From assembly GCA_964623735.1 (NCBI GenBank), contig CAZUVE010000004.1, forward strand, positions 1 through 38,908: 38,908 bases of DNA, written 5' to 3'. Within the stretch, counting starts at the first letter, position 1; each line of letters starts with the position of its first letter. The notes under the pieces were generated by a model. It saw only the letters and a list, made by a program, of their open reading frames with translations. It did not search any database and was not told where the DNA came from. Below are positions 1 through 8,202 of the stretch, piece after piece. The DNA is from SW-9-67-25 sp964623735 (lineage in GTDB: Archaea; Halobacteriota; Halobacteria; Halobacteriales; Haloarculaceae). The position numbers were made by a program, and so were the translations under genes.

Positions 1-154
1 CCGGCCCTTGGCTCTCGCACAGTTTCTAAAGCCCAAGACGACGTCGTCTTGGGTTGTGCCTCCTTTCTATAAAATATGCGAATACTGGTAGAAACAACTC
101 GTGACCCACTGGAGGAATCCCGGCTTCCAGTTGATCGCCTTTGTTCATACTCTC

Positions 155-346
155 CTACATCTTTGAAGCACCACGAGAGAGGTTTTCTTCGAACTCTTCT
201 GAGACGCCGTGCCACCGTTCTGGCATACCGGAGCTATTGTAGACACGTTCGTTCGCCAACTTCAGGCGGTGGACAGCTTCGTTGTCAGCAAGATTCGTGA
301 GATTGGGTTCGTTAACTGCCTGTTCACGCGCTTCTTCGGTGCTCAT
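155..346 (-). CDS. Small hypothetical haloarchaeal protein (63 aa)
   Basis: The frame beginning MSTEEAREQAVNEPNLTNLA is acidic, rich in Glu, Asn and Ala, predicted helical and has no membrane segment or recognisable domain. I chose the ATG at 346 because upstream bases include an AT-rich run (about 371-377 on the plus strand) that could be a TATA box. The same frame stays open upstream to an ATG at 502, and that extra stretch (including VVFWYHFYSAIERERS) also looks protein-like, so the true gene may be longer or may be the remnant of a larger one. The neighbouring gene at 501-1309 is broken, so this one may be decaying too. Function unknown. Confidence 0.4.
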   Translation of the reverse strand: MSTEEAREQAVNEPNLTNLADNEAVHRLKLANERVYNSSGMPERWHGVSEEFEENLSRGASKM

Positions 347-500
347 CGACCGTTCGCGCTCGATTGCCGAATAAAAATGATACCAGAACACAACGCTGCC
401 CTCAGATGGGATCGCCGGTGGGTGGGCGGGGTTGAGCCGGTTGGGAATAACCGGGTGTGTTGCTGTGATTGAGAGTACCGAGACGAACGAGCGCCAGTAC

Positions 501-1309
501 ATGCTGTCGACACTGCGCTATCCGAATACAAGTCCTCGTCTGATACTATCGGCTATAATCGCGTGAGCAGTTTCGCCACCCCATCGTGGCGGAATCGCTC
601 ACGAAGTTATAGCCGACAGTATGAACAACGAGATGAGTCTAAGCCATTCCACGTGCGAGGGGCTACAGATCCGCCCGCAAGTGCTCCGCGAGGCTGACCG
701 GCCGACTGCCGCAATCGAGGCCGGCCGTCACGGCCTCACGCTGAACGGAACGCGAAACGCGGTGTTGGCCGAATGGCTGCGCGAGGTGGCGAGTGCTCAC
801 GGCGACGATGAGACGGCACGGGAAGCGGCAGTCGCCGCGTCCAGAGCCGACTCCCCAGTGGAAATGTACCGGGCGGCCAGAGCGGTCACCGGCGATGAGC
901 GGTCACAGATCCGCGAGGAGCTACTGGAATACCTCCAGCGACGAAGTCCGGGTCGAAAAACCGCCCGCGAGTATGCCGAACTTTTCCTGGCTGAAGACGT
1001 GGTCGACGAAGCACTCGCTATCGCGGCGGAGTCGGGGCACTACACCGTCAGCAGGTCGTCGAGGCCGTGTGTAACGACCGTCTAGAACGGACGACTGAGG
1101 TCTGCGTAGACCAAGCCGAACCGATCATCGAACAGGGTGAATCCGAGCGGTATCGACATGCCGTCCAGTGGCCGCGATACGCCGGGAAGGCGGCACAGGC
1201 TGCCGGTGCACTCGACGCGTGGCGCGACTACGTCGGAACACTCCGAGACGAGCAGTACCGCAAGTACAAGCTTCGACCGATGTTAGAGGAACTTCTCGAC
1301 GAATTCTGA
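501..1309 (+). pseudogene. Broken gene resembling the C-terminal region of a haloarchaeal SWIM-zinc-finger-type protein
   Basis: Two open frames (621-1085 and 1067-1309) are parts of one gene. The first ends in a helical, Ala/Glu-rich segment (AREYAELFLAEDVVDEALAI); its natural continuation (QVVEAVCNDRLERTTEV) lies in another frame, so an indel of one or two bases occurred near 1050-1058. At the 5' side the apparent ATG at 621 is an artefact: its first bases belong to the palindromic element 544-621. Removing that element and one TGA copy joins the frame to an upstream ATG at 501 (MLSTLRYPNTSPRL then NNEMSLS), and the frame stays open back to about 381. The helical-repeat-like C-terminus ending in LRPMLEELLDEF recalls haloarchaeal SWIM zinc-finger proteins; that assignment is from memory, and no zinc-ligand motif remains. 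Confidence 0.6.
544..621. repeat. Palindromic element, type A, copy 1 (78 bp) inside a gene
   Basis: Outer arms TACTATCGGCTATA and TATAGCCGACAGTA are complementary except for one base. Inner stems are GTGAG/CTCAC and CGCCAC/GTGGCG, so nearly the whole unit folds into one hairpin. It is flanked by TGA on both sides (541-543 and 622-624), consistent with a 3-base target duplication. Taking out the element plus one TGA restores the reading frame of the host gene. Confidence 0.85.
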
Positions 1310-1590
1310 GTCAGTCGAGTCCAATCGAAATACGTGACCGTTGCAGTCATGAGCCGCTCTGTTGCGGCCGCGTCGTCAACCTCCGCCAGCACCTGTCGGA
1401 GGTGGTCGGTCGAAACGTTCTCCAGAGTCGTTACCTCAGTACACAGGTTCTACCCTCACGTATTGCTGGCTGAGAGTATGATACTGCTCTGTTGAATAGC
1501 GGTGCTCGCGTGGACGGGTGAAATTTGAGTCGACCTGTGAGAGGTTGCTGATAGTGGTCTCAACTTCGGTGTCGGCTCAACCCTGGCTCA

Positions 1591-1670
1591 CAGTGTTTAG
1601 TGTGAGTCATTGCCGGTCTCTCACCACCCCAAAGTGGCGAGGCACCGGTAAACAGTCACACTAAACAGTA
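1591..1670. repeat. Palindromic element, type B (80 bp)
   Basis: Outer arms TGTTTAGTGTGA (1594-1605) and TCACACTAAACA (1656-1667) are perfectly complementary and differ in sequence from every other copy. The inner part keeps the GTCATTGCCGGT motif of type B and a CCACCCC/GTGGCG loop like type A copy 1. It is flanked by TCA on both sides (1588-1590 and 1671-1673). No host gene could be recognised. Confidence 0.75.
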
Positions 1671-1743
1671 TCAGAGAGCGCTGTTCGACACGGCACTCGA
1701 TACATGCCCCAAGTCGGAGCGTTCCGACCGAAGCCTCGAGTCT

Positions 1744-1935
1744 CTATAAGACAATAAAAATATAAGTATCGATAAATATTAGAACACTAATTATAATTGC
1801 AAGACAGTCACAGACCTCGTTTACGCAGTCCGAGACGCCCTTGTTGACGATCGAGAGTTTGGTCTGTTCGGGGTCTGAGAGGCTGATGATTTCGGACACA
1901 TCTTCGTAGAGATATTCGTACTCCGGGACGCCTGA
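1744..1935 (-). pseudogene. C-terminal fragment of an unrecognised membrane-anchored protein
   Basis: On the minus strand an open frame reads PEYEYLYEDVSEIISLSDPE and then NKGVSDCVNEVCDC, followed by a strongly hydrophobic tail (LAIIISVLIFIDTYIFIVL) and a stop at 1744. It looks like an acidic cytoplasmic domain with a C-terminal membrane helix. It has no start: the upstream side runs into a truncated type A palindrome (about 1937-1964, arm TCGACAGTA followed by TGA). Family not recognised. Confidence 0.35.
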
Positions 1936-2201
1936 TCCTGCTCACGCGCCCGTGGTCGACAGTATGACAAAATCTATATCATTACTGGCAAGTAGGACTC
2001 GCACCGATTGTGTATGCGTGTCCCGGTGGGACGCATGCTGTCGTGCGGTCAATCCGGCACTAACGCACAGCAGTCTGTATCAAACAGCGGAACCGTCTCC
2101 GTAACCGCGACATCCAGGAGGTCTTTTGCTGAAGCTACGTCCTGTAGCGTTGCGGTTGTGCTGGACACACTTTCTCACCTGCTGCGTCTGCGGAACAATT
2201 T

Positions 2202-2211
2202 TTTATGCTAC
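2202..2211 (+). promoter_or_regulatory. TATA box for the methylaspartate ammonia-lyase gene
   Basis: The AT tract TTTTTTATGC lies about 35-40 bases before the ATG at 2245, the only such tract close upstream. It supports that start over the in-frame upstream extension from 2008, whose sequence (rich in Ser, Arg and Cys) overlaps palindrome debris and does not look coding. Confidence 0.5.
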
Positions 2212-2244
2212 ACTCTCATACGTGACGTAGATACAACTCGTCTG

Positions 2245-3498
2245 ATGGTCGCGATTGAGCATATTGAGGCCGTCCCAGGATTGTCCGGCTATTACTTCCA
2301 CGACCAGGTCGCAATCCGAAAAGAGCCGGGTCGGGATGGGTTTCTATACGAGGGAGAGCCGGTCACTGAGGGATTCCAGCGGATTCAGGAGCCAGGGGAA
2401 TCGATCTGCGTCTTACTGAAGCTTTCAAACGGTAGAACTGCGAAGGGCGACTGCGTGGCCGTCGTCTTTTCCGGCGTCGCCGGACGAGATCCCCTGTTTG
2501 ATCCGAGCGATCACATCCCAGCTATTGAGGACGAACTCGCGTCGGTGTTGCAGGGTCGACCAGCAGCGGCTTTTGAGGACAACCTCGTCCTGTTAGAGGA
2601 GTTTGAAACAGCGGCTGGAGAACGTCTACATACTGCTGTACGGTACGGGGTTTCACAGGCGCTTCTTGACGCTGCTGCTATCGCAACAAAAACCACCAAA
2701 GCAGGTGTACTTGCTGACGCGTATGGGACGGTCGTTGCAGATGAGCCAGTCCCCCTGTATGCACAGTCCGGAGCCAATCATTACGAGAACGCCGACAAAA
2801 TGATCCTCAAGGGAGCGGACGTTCTCCCACACGGTTCATTTCACAACAGAGACGAGATTGGGGAGGAAGGGGGAGAACTGTTACAGTACACGCGCTGGCT
2901 TTCCGACCGCGTCAGTCGCGTCGGGGACGAGGGGTACTCGCCGCGAATCCATCTCGATGTCTACGGGCAACTGGGGCAAGTTCATAACCCTTCCACCGAA
3001 ATGGAACAACTCCTTGCGTATCTTGAAAAACTGCAGGCGGCCGCCTCACCGTACCCGTTGACCGTCGAAGCACCGATTCACAGGGAAAACCGCGAATCCC
3101 AACTTCGATCGATGTCACGTCTCCGGGGCCGCCTGGCTGAACAGAATCTCTCGATCGAGATTGCGGCCGACGAGTGGTGTAACACGCTCGCGGACGTTCG
3201 CGCGTTTGCCGACGCCGAGGCTGTCGATCTTGTGCAGGTGAAAATGCCGGACATCGGTGAGATTCACAAAAGTATGGAGGCAGTGTTATACTGTGAGGGG
3301 ACCGGTGTGGATGCGTTTCTCGGTGGCTCGGCAAACGAGACGGATCTCTCAGCTCGCTGTAGTGCACACGTGGCACTCGCCTCTGATCCCTCATACGTCC
3401 TCGCGAAACCAGGTGTCAGTGTCGATGAATCGCTTTTGATCGTTGAGAACGAGATGAGACGAGTCGTTGCGAGACACCACTCCAGTGTGGCGGAATAA
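2245..3498 (+). CDS. mal: Methylaspartate ammonia-lyase family enzyme (EC 4.3.1.2-like)
   Basis: A 417-residue enolase-superfamily enzyme, close in length to clostridial MAL (about 413). The family removes ammonia from 3-methylaspartate to give mesaconate. Expected catalytic residues are present: metal ligands D238 (HLDVYG), E275 (VEAP) and D309 (ADEWCN), base K333 in VQVKMPD, H196 in VLPHGS, Q174 in YAQSG and Q331. Compared from memory with Clostridium tetanomorphum MAL, Q73 is replaced by V74 (AVVFSG), and T360-C361 by S362-A363; L384 is kept as L386. Changing Q73 in the clostridial enzyme widens amine acceptance, so this enzyme may act on N-substituted or otherwise altered aspartates. No glutamate mutase gene is nearby, unlike a methylaspartate-cycle locus. 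It is followed, after 56 bases and a new promoter, by ABC permease genes. Confidence 0.88.
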   Translation: MVAIEHIEAVPGLSGYYFHDQVAIRKEPGRDGFLYEGEPVTEGFQRIQEPGESICVLLKLSNGRTAKGDCVAVVFSGVAGRDPLFDPSDHIPAIEDELASVLQGRPAAAFEDNLVLLEEFETAAGERLHTAVRYGVSQALLDAAAIATKTTKAGVLADAYGTVVADEPVPLYAQSGANHYENADKMILKGADVLPHGSFHNRDEIGEEGGELLQYTRWLSDRVSRVGDEGYSPRIHLDVYGQLGQVHNPSTEMEQLLAYLEKLQAAASPYPLTVEAPIHRENRESQLRSMSRLRGRLAEQNLSIEIAADEWCNTLADVRAFADAEAVDLVQVKMPDIGEIHKSMEAVLYCEGTGVDAFLGGSANETDLSARCSAHVALASDPSYVLAKPGVSVDESLLIVENEMRRVVARHHSSVAE

Positions 3499-3520
3499 TG
3501 CGCAACCACACTGTAGGCTA

Positions 3521-3533
3521 AATATTTATACAA
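3521..3533 (+). promoter_or_regulatory. TATA box for the ABC permease operon
   Basis: The tract AAATATTTATACA is centred about 28 bases before the ATG at 3555, the standard distance for an almost leaderless haloarchaeal transcript. It implies that the two permease genes are transcribed separately from the upstream lyase gene, though read-through is possible. Confidence 0.6.
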
Positions 3534-3554
3534 CTGCAGAGTACATGGACCTGT

Positions 3555-4517
3555 ATGGCGGAGTTCAAGCAGTACTTCATCAAGCGACTGGGTTACATTG
3601 TAGCCACTCTCTTTGGAATCTCGTTTATTGTATTCAGCATCACACAGTTGTTGCCAGGTGACGCCGCGACGATGATCTTGGGGAAGTTTGCGACCGAAGA
3701 GAGCGTACAAGCCGTTGAACAGCGATTGGGATTGAATCAGCCGTGGTATATACAGTATTTCGACTGGATCACCGATTTTGTTGTCGGGGACTGGGGAGAG
3801 AGTTTTGAGAACAACCAGGCTGTGACCGAAGTAATCGCTCCGCGAGTGATACGATCAGGGATTCTTGCGTCTCTCACTCTCGCTCTGGTTACCGTCGTTG
3901 GCATCTCCCTTGGCGTTCTCGCGGCAGTCAGGCGTGACACGCTCTCCGATGTGGCTATCAGTGGGGCATCGTACCTGGGAATCAGTTTCCCCGAGTTCGT
4001 TACTGGCATACTGTTGCTTACACTGTTCGCTGGTCCGGTCTTCAATATCTTCCCGTCTGGTGGATACACTCCGATTGGTGAGGGGATCATCCCGTGGATC
4101 AAAAACCTCATGTTACCCGCTGTAACTCTGACGTTCGTCCTGATTGCCCACGTTGTTCGGCTCACAAGATCTGAGATGGTAGAAGTGTTACAGTCTGACT
4201 ACGTCCGGACTGCGCGCCTGAAGGGGATGCGTGAACATCTTGTGCTGTTCAAACACGGACTCCGGAACGGACTGTTACCGACCATTACACTCCTGGCTTT
4301 GGATGTAGGATACTTGATGGGAAGTATCGTGATCGTTGAGGAGGTTTTCTCTTTCCCCGGTTTAGGACGACTCGTTGTGCAGGCGATCCAGGCGCGGGAT
4401 CTTCCCGTTATTCAGGCGTCGGTCATGATTATCGCAGTTGTCTACACGTTTGCGAATTTCGGTGCAGACATCGTATACACATATCTTGATCCGCGGATAG
4501 AATACGGTGAGAATTGA
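3555..4517 (+). CDS. Peptide/opine/nickel-type ABC transporter permease (DppB-like)
   Basis: A 320-residue integral membrane protein of the DppB/OppB permease family. It begins with the typical RLGYIVATLFGISFIVFSIT first membrane helix and the LPGDAA motif, then has a long extracellular loop (GLNQPWYIQYFDW, DWGESF) and five more helices. The cytoplasmic EAA-type loop reads DYVRTARLKGM followed by KHGLRNGLLP, which docks the ATPase. The C-terminal GSIVIVEEVFSFPGLGRL segment is also diagnostic. It forms a heterodimer with the downstream DppC-like protein; only three bases separate the two genes. Substrate class (di/oligopeptide, opine, or similar small amino compounds) cannot be read from the permease. 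The matching binding protein (11031-12680) and ATPase (12687-14771) lie elsewhere in the island. Confidence 0.93.
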   Translation: MAEFKQYFIKRLGYIVATLFGISFIVFSITQLLPGDAATMILGKFATEESVQAVEQRLGLNQPWYIQYFDWITDFVVGDWGESFENNQAVTEVIAPRVIRSGILASLTLALVTVVGISLGVLAAVRRDTLSDVAISGASYLGISFPEFVTGILLLTLFAGPVFNIFPSGGYTPIGEGIIPWIKNLMLPAVTLTFVLIAHVVRLTRSEMVEVLQSDYVRTARLKGMREHLVLFKHGLRNGLLPTITLLALDVGYLMGSIVIVEEVFSFPGLGRLVVQAIQARDLPVIQASVMIIAVVYTFANFGADIVYTYLDPRIEYGEN

Positions 4518-4520
4518 TCA

Positions 4521-5423
4521 ATGGCAGGCGAAACCCAAACCGAACCGGAAAAGTTCGACGAGTCGGTTCTACGAAAGATTGCGGCGGCATTTCGGGCCTT
4601 GCTATCTACGCACAAAGGTCGTGTTAGTCTACTGTTACTTGTCCCGTTGTTGCTCGGAAGTCTATTCGCCCCAGTTATTGCTACACATGATCCGACACAG
4701 ACGGCCCCACAGGACAGCTTTGCAGATCCAGGTGGGGAATACGTTCTCGGAACCGATAATTTCGGTCGTGACCTCTTCTCCCGGGTGCTCTTTGGCGGTC
4801 GTACGAGCGTCGCGCTAGGCATAGCCTCAACCGCTCTTGGACTTCTCTTTGGCGTTCCGATCGGCATCCTGTCGGGATACAGTGGAGGTTGGATTGATGA
4901 ACTCACCATGCGGTTCATGGATATACTCCTGAGCATCCCCGGGCTACTGCTGGCGCTAATCATCGTCGTCGCGCTCGGGCCTGGATTGGTGAATGCGGTG
5001 ATAGCGATTGGAATCGTATTTATTCCGCGTTTGGCACGAATCACGAGGAGCAGTACACTCTCGATAAAGAACGAGGAGTACGTCACTGCCGCGGAGGCGA
5101 GAGGTGAGTCCAGTCTCTACATCGCCTTTGTTGAAATCCTTCCGAGCGTAACTCCAGAGATCATCGTCGAGGCGTCCATTCGCATCGGATTCGGCATTCT
5201 CATCGGGACATCGCTCTCCTTTCTCGGGCTCGGTACACAGCCACCGAATCCGGACTGGGGTTTCATGATAGCACAAGCCCGGACGACAATCGCGGATTCG
5301 ATCTGGTATATGTTGTGGCCGAGTCTCGCGCTCGGCTTCACAATCCTCGGCTTCAATCTGCTCGGCGACGCGCTCCGTGACGCTCTCGATCCGGAAGTCT
5401 CGAACAAAAACGAAACCCTCTGA
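4521..5423 (+). CDS. Peptide/opine/nickel-type ABC transporter permease (DppC-like)
   Basis: A 300-residue DppC/OppC family permease, the partner of the preceding gene. After a charged cytoplasmic N-terminus comes a first helix (VSLLLLVPLLLGSLFAPVIA), then the family motif FADPGGEYVLGTDNFGRDLF with FGGRTSVALGI, a set of helices, and the EAA loop EEYVTAAEARGESSLYIAF. Near the C-terminus GTSLSFLGLGTQPPNPDWG is highly characteristic of the family. The ATG at 4521 follows the dppB-like stop by three bases, so the two genes are almost certainly cotranscribed. It converges on the MFS gene, whose stop lies 13 bases away on the other strand; no obvious separate terminator hairpin is seen between them. 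Confidence 0.93.
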   Translation: MAGETQTEPEKFDESVLRKIAAAFRALLSTHKGRVSLLLLVPLLLGSLFAPVIATHDPTQTAPQDSFADPGGEYVLGTDNFGRDLFSRVLFGGRTSVALGIASTALGLLFGVPIGILSGYSGGWIDELTMRFMDILLSIPGLLLALIIVVALGPGLVNAVIAIGIVFIPRLARITRSSTLSIKNEEYVTAAEARGESSLYIAFVEILPSVTPEIIVEASIRIGFGILIGTSLSFLGLGTQPPNPDWGFMIAQARTTIADSIWYMLWPSLALGFTILGFNLLGDALRDALDPEVSNKNETL

Positions 5424-5435
5424 CGACAGTTTCTG

Positions 5436-6656
5436 TTATTCCCCCGGAATAAAAAAGACGAGTGCAAGCGCAACGACTGTAATCACAGCGAATAAAACAA
5501 AGGCCATGTCGAAGAGACTGTTATCCGCTAAAAACCCAACAAGCACTGGTGCTGGCGCAGAGGTCAACATGTAAACTGTTCGGATGCCTCCCACTCCGAA
5601 CCCCTTGATGTGGTCGGGGATCAATTCCGTTATGTAGGGCAGCGTGAGGGCTCCATACCCAAGCAGGCTACTCGTCAGCAGCGTCACCCCCACAATCGCC
5701 TCGAAGCTCTCTGCCAACGGAAACAGTAGCATACCGAGGCTCATAATCCCGAAGACCACTGGCAGTGTCCGCTTGATACCAAATTGATCGAGACAAGCCC
5801 CTGCCAGGGGCGTGATTATCAGCCCCATGACGAAGAATCCGCCAAACAGTAAGGAGGCTAACTTGGGAGAGATTCCCTTTGCAGTTACGAGATATGTCGG
5901 ATAGAAACTCGTAAACCCGGTCCAGACAAACGCAGCAAGTATCTGAATCGCCAGGAGAAGCAAGATTGGACCAGTCCGTAGGTCGCTTACCAGTCCGGCA
6001 AACGAGGTAATCGACGACAGGCCAACCGAGCGTTCTGTTTCTGCAGTTTGTGACGGGACAACTCGGAATAGTCCGAGCGCGACGAGAAAAAAGAGCGGGA
6101 CTACGAACCCGAGGCCGACTCGCCATGTATATACCGCAGCAATGGTGCCGGCAAGGAACGGCAACAGTGCATTCCCGGCGTTGCCAGACGCTATCGTCAG
6201 CCCGATTGCTGTTCCGTCGCGTTTCGAGTAGACATCCGAAAGTATCGTAAACCGGATGGGGCCGTACAGAGCGTTACTCGCTCCGAACAGAGCTGTGGCA
6301 ATAAACACCCCGGCCAAACTCGGAGAGAAAACCACGACGACAACAGTAGACATCGATACAGCAGTGCTGAGAAACAAAACCCGGCCCTCCCCGATACGAT
6401 CCCCCAAGATCCCGCCTGGAAACTGTCCGAGTGCGTAAGTGAACCAGAGTACAGTGAGGAGGAAACCTGCCGTGGTCAGATCCATCCCGTACGCCGCACG
6501 CAGTTGCGGAACAAGTGCGGGATACATTAGCCGACTCCCGATAGAGAGGAACCACCCCGCAGCCACGAACAGCAGAATCCATCCTTTCCCATCGGTCCAG
6601 AGTTCCGCGGCGACCTGATTAATCCGTTTTATCAGAGAAGAATAATAACTGCTCAT
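5436..6656 (-). CDS. Major facilitator superfamily transporter
   Basis: A 406-residue protein with about twelve hydrophobic segments and a charged central loop (SQTAETERSVGLSS) separating two six-helix halves. The loop after helix 2 (GQFPGGILGDRIGEGRVL) is the MFS motif A equivalent, and LSDVYSKRDGTAIGLTIASGN is the corresponding segment near helices 4-5. This subfamily includes transporters for organic acids, sugars and related anions; nothing here fixes the substrate. Sitting between the ABC permeases and the flavoenzyme genes, it may import an alternative substrate or export a product of the pathway. A TATA-like tract (CTATATCAAA on the minus strand, about 6707-6716) lies some 55 bases upstream, giving a short leader. 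Confidence 0.87.
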   Translation of the reverse strand: MSSYYSSLIKRINQVAAELWTDGKGWILLFVAAGWFLSIGSRLMYPALVPQLRAAYGMDLTTAGFLLTVLWFTYALGQFPGGILGDRIGEGRVLFLSTAVSMSTVVVVVFSPSLAGVFIATALFGASNALYGPIRFTILSDVYSKRDGTAIGLTIASGNAGNALLPFLAGTIAAVYTWRVGLGFVVPLFFLVALGLFRVVPSQTAETERSVGLSSITSFAGLVSDLRTGPILLLLAIQILAAFVWTGFTSFYPTYLVTAKGISPKLASLLFGGFFVMGLIITPLAGACLDQFGIKRTLPVVFGIMSLGMLLFPLAESFEAIVGVTLLTSSLLGYGALTLPYITELIPDHIKGFGVGGIRTVYMLTSAPAPVLVGFLADNSLFDMAFVLFAVITVVALALVFFIPGE

Positions 6657-6738
6657 ACTTTGACTGTCGTTCTACTGTCCTGCGGTGCTGTGGGCCACCG
6701 TTTGATATAGTGACACGTGTGTCGGAGACGGAACCGGC

Positions 6739-7893
6739 CTACCGGTTCTCTCTGTGCGCTCTTTCACGATCGTCGAGGCGGTCACCCTGTTCGAACCGCT
6801 CGTACCGATACGGTGTGAGGTCACAGTCGGGTGTTTCTCCCAGAATCTCCTGAGCGATTGACTCAGCGAACCCTGCAGCCTCTTTGAATCCGTGCCCACT
6901 TCCGCCCACAGCATTGTAGAAATTCTCGTAGCCTTCAGGAACACCCACAATCTGGTACCAGTCAGGCGTCGCAGTGATGACACCGGACCACGAATCTACG
7001 ACGTCTGCACTTTCGTAGTGGGGCAAACGGTGGGATACTGCCTGTTGGGCCTTCTTCAGGTACGCGGTTGTGACTCCCTCGAGTCCCTGTTCACGTTCAA
7101 CGTGGGGACGTTCGATACCGCCGATCAAGAACGTATCCCCCGGTTCCGGTTTCAGGTACATTCGCTGTGGATTATCGGAGAGTGTAGGCACATCGACGTT
7201 GTAGGGCGTGTCTCCGGATAGCACCACGACCTTTGACTCATGCCAGGTCAACGGAATGTTCAGGCCGACCATCTGTCCGATTACATCTCCCCACGGCCCG
7301 GCAGCGTTAATCAAGAAGTCGACCGGTTCGCGGCCATTCGTGGTCTCAACTGCCACCGGTGAGTTTCCTTCCGTCTCGATATTGGTCACTTCTGTCCTCG
7401 GGTGGAGGTCAGCGCCCATTTTTTTTGCGGCCCGTGCGAACCCGGTCGCAACCAAATACGGGTCGGCGAAACCAGCTTCGCGATCAAGTGCCGCTGCAGC
7501 AATATTCGAGTTGTCGATACCGTCGATGTAATTACTCAGTTGGTCAGGATCGACAAACGTGACATCTACGCCGGTTTCTTGAACCGTTTCGACAGTCTCG
7601 CGAAACACTTCTTTTTTTTCGCTGTTGGCAAGACTGAGATATCCGTTTGCGTGGAATCCACCGCTTTGTCCGACGTACTCTTCAAATTCAGCGATTATCT
7701 CCCGCCCTCGTTTTGCCAGTTTGACGTGGCCCTGTCGCGCGTAGTGGTGACGGATGATTCCTGCTGACCGACTGGTTGACTCACCGCCGATCTCCTGCTG
7801 ATCGAAGAGGATAACATTCTCATCGCCCAGCGCACAGAGGAAGTACGCGATGGCAGTTCCGTAGATACCACCGCCGATGATGCCAATTCGCAT
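6739..7893 (-). CDS. FAD-dependent oxidoreductase, DAO fold (sarcosine oxidase/DadA-like), paralogue 1
   Basis: A 384-residue flavoprotein. The N-terminal dinucleotide-binding motif is GIIGGGIYGTAIAYFL, followed by the acidic end of strand 2 (NVILFDQQ). The SRSAGIIRHHYARQG segment is characteristic of the sarcosine/dimethylglycine-oxidase side of the DAO family, where flavin and substrate contacts lie. The mid-protein NAAGPWGD and the C-terminal YNAVGGSGHGFKEAAGFAE are the other FAD-contact motifs. Such enzymes oxidise the C-N bond of secondary or primary amino acids, giving an imine that hydrolyses to oxo-acid or aldehyde plus amine. It is clearly paralogous to the gene at 15142-16308. A TATA-like sequence (GTTATACTG on the minus strand) sits about 25 bases before the start. 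Substrate unknown. Confidence 0.9.
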   Translation of the reverse strand: MRIGIIGGGIYGTAIAYFLCALGDENVILFDQQEIGGESTSRSAGIIRHHYARQGHVKLAKRGREIIAEFEEYVGQSGGFHANGYLSLANSEKKEVFRETVETVQETGVDVTFVDPDQLSNYIDGIDNSNIAAAALDREAGFADPYLVATGFARAAKKMGADLHPRTEVTNIETEGNSPVAVETTNGREPVDFLINAAGPWGDVIGQMVGLNIPLTWHESKVVVLSGDTPYNVDVPTLSDNPQRMYLKPEPGDTFLIGGIERPHVEREQGLEGVTTAYLKKAQQAVSHRLPHYESADVVDSWSGVITATPDWYQIVGVPEGYENFYNAVGGSGHGFKEAAGFAESIAQEILGETPDCDLTPYRYERFEQGDRLDDRERAHRENR

Positions 7894-8017
7894 AGGAAAG
7901 AATGAACGGCACCGCAGTATAACGCTTTTTTATCTTTCACTGATAGATCATCCGATCGGTGAATCGGGTGCTCCTGAGCGCAGCCGGCAACGACAGCCCC
8001 CGTAGACAGTCGCCTGA

Positions 8018-8095
8018 TACTGTCGGCTATAAGCGCGTGAGCAGTATCGACACCCCGGACTGGGGAATATCTTCACGTAGTTATAGCCGACAGTA
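8018..8095. repeat. Palindromic element, type A, copy 2 (78 bp)
   Basis: Arms TACTGTCGGCTATAA and TTATAGCCGACAGTA are perfectly complementary; the interior reads CGCGTGAGCAGTATCGACACC and CCCCGGACTGGGGAATATCT. Flanked by TGA on both sides (8015-8017 and 8096-8098). It lies in the gap between two divergent-age flavoenzyme genes and disrupts no gene I can recognise. Confidence 0.85.
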
Positions 8096-8202
8096 TGAGA
8101 CGGACTGTTATACGTATCTTCGGATCGACCACACGCAGTCGCACGGTTCTGCTGGTCAATACAGCAGTCCGGACCGGTATCAAAGTGACGCCGACAGCCT
8201 AT

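Larger units (their letters stand above)
1310..2201. other. Gene-poor stretch with mobile-DNA debris
   Basis: No intact gene is visible between the broken gene and the mal promoter. It holds a palindromic element (1591-1670), a possible solo insertion-sequence end (TGCTCTGTTGAATAGC at 1485-1500, 13 of 16 bases matching the inverted repeat at 20937 and 21466), a gene fragment on the minus strand (1744-1935) and a truncated type A palindrome (about 1937-1964). Bases 2008-2060 carry a degraded piece of a type B palindrome (the core with TCGTGCGGTCAATCCGG). Confidence 0.5.

Noticed and set aside
544..1670. Possible CRISPR array, because of repeated palindromic units
   Set aside because: The repeats are widely and irregularly spaced, of 78-80 bases, and have target duplications; no spacer pattern or cas gene is present.
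2008..2244. In-frame upstream extension of the methylaspartate ammonia-lyase
   Set aside because: The 79 extra residues contain palindrome debris, lack similarity to the family and precede a TATA box; the ATG at 2245 fits the family N-terminus.
2245..3498. Assignment of the locus to the methylaspartate cycle of acetate assimilation
   Set aside because: No glutamate mutase, mesaconyl-CoA or related cycle genes accompany it; the neighbours are transport and amine-oxidation genes.
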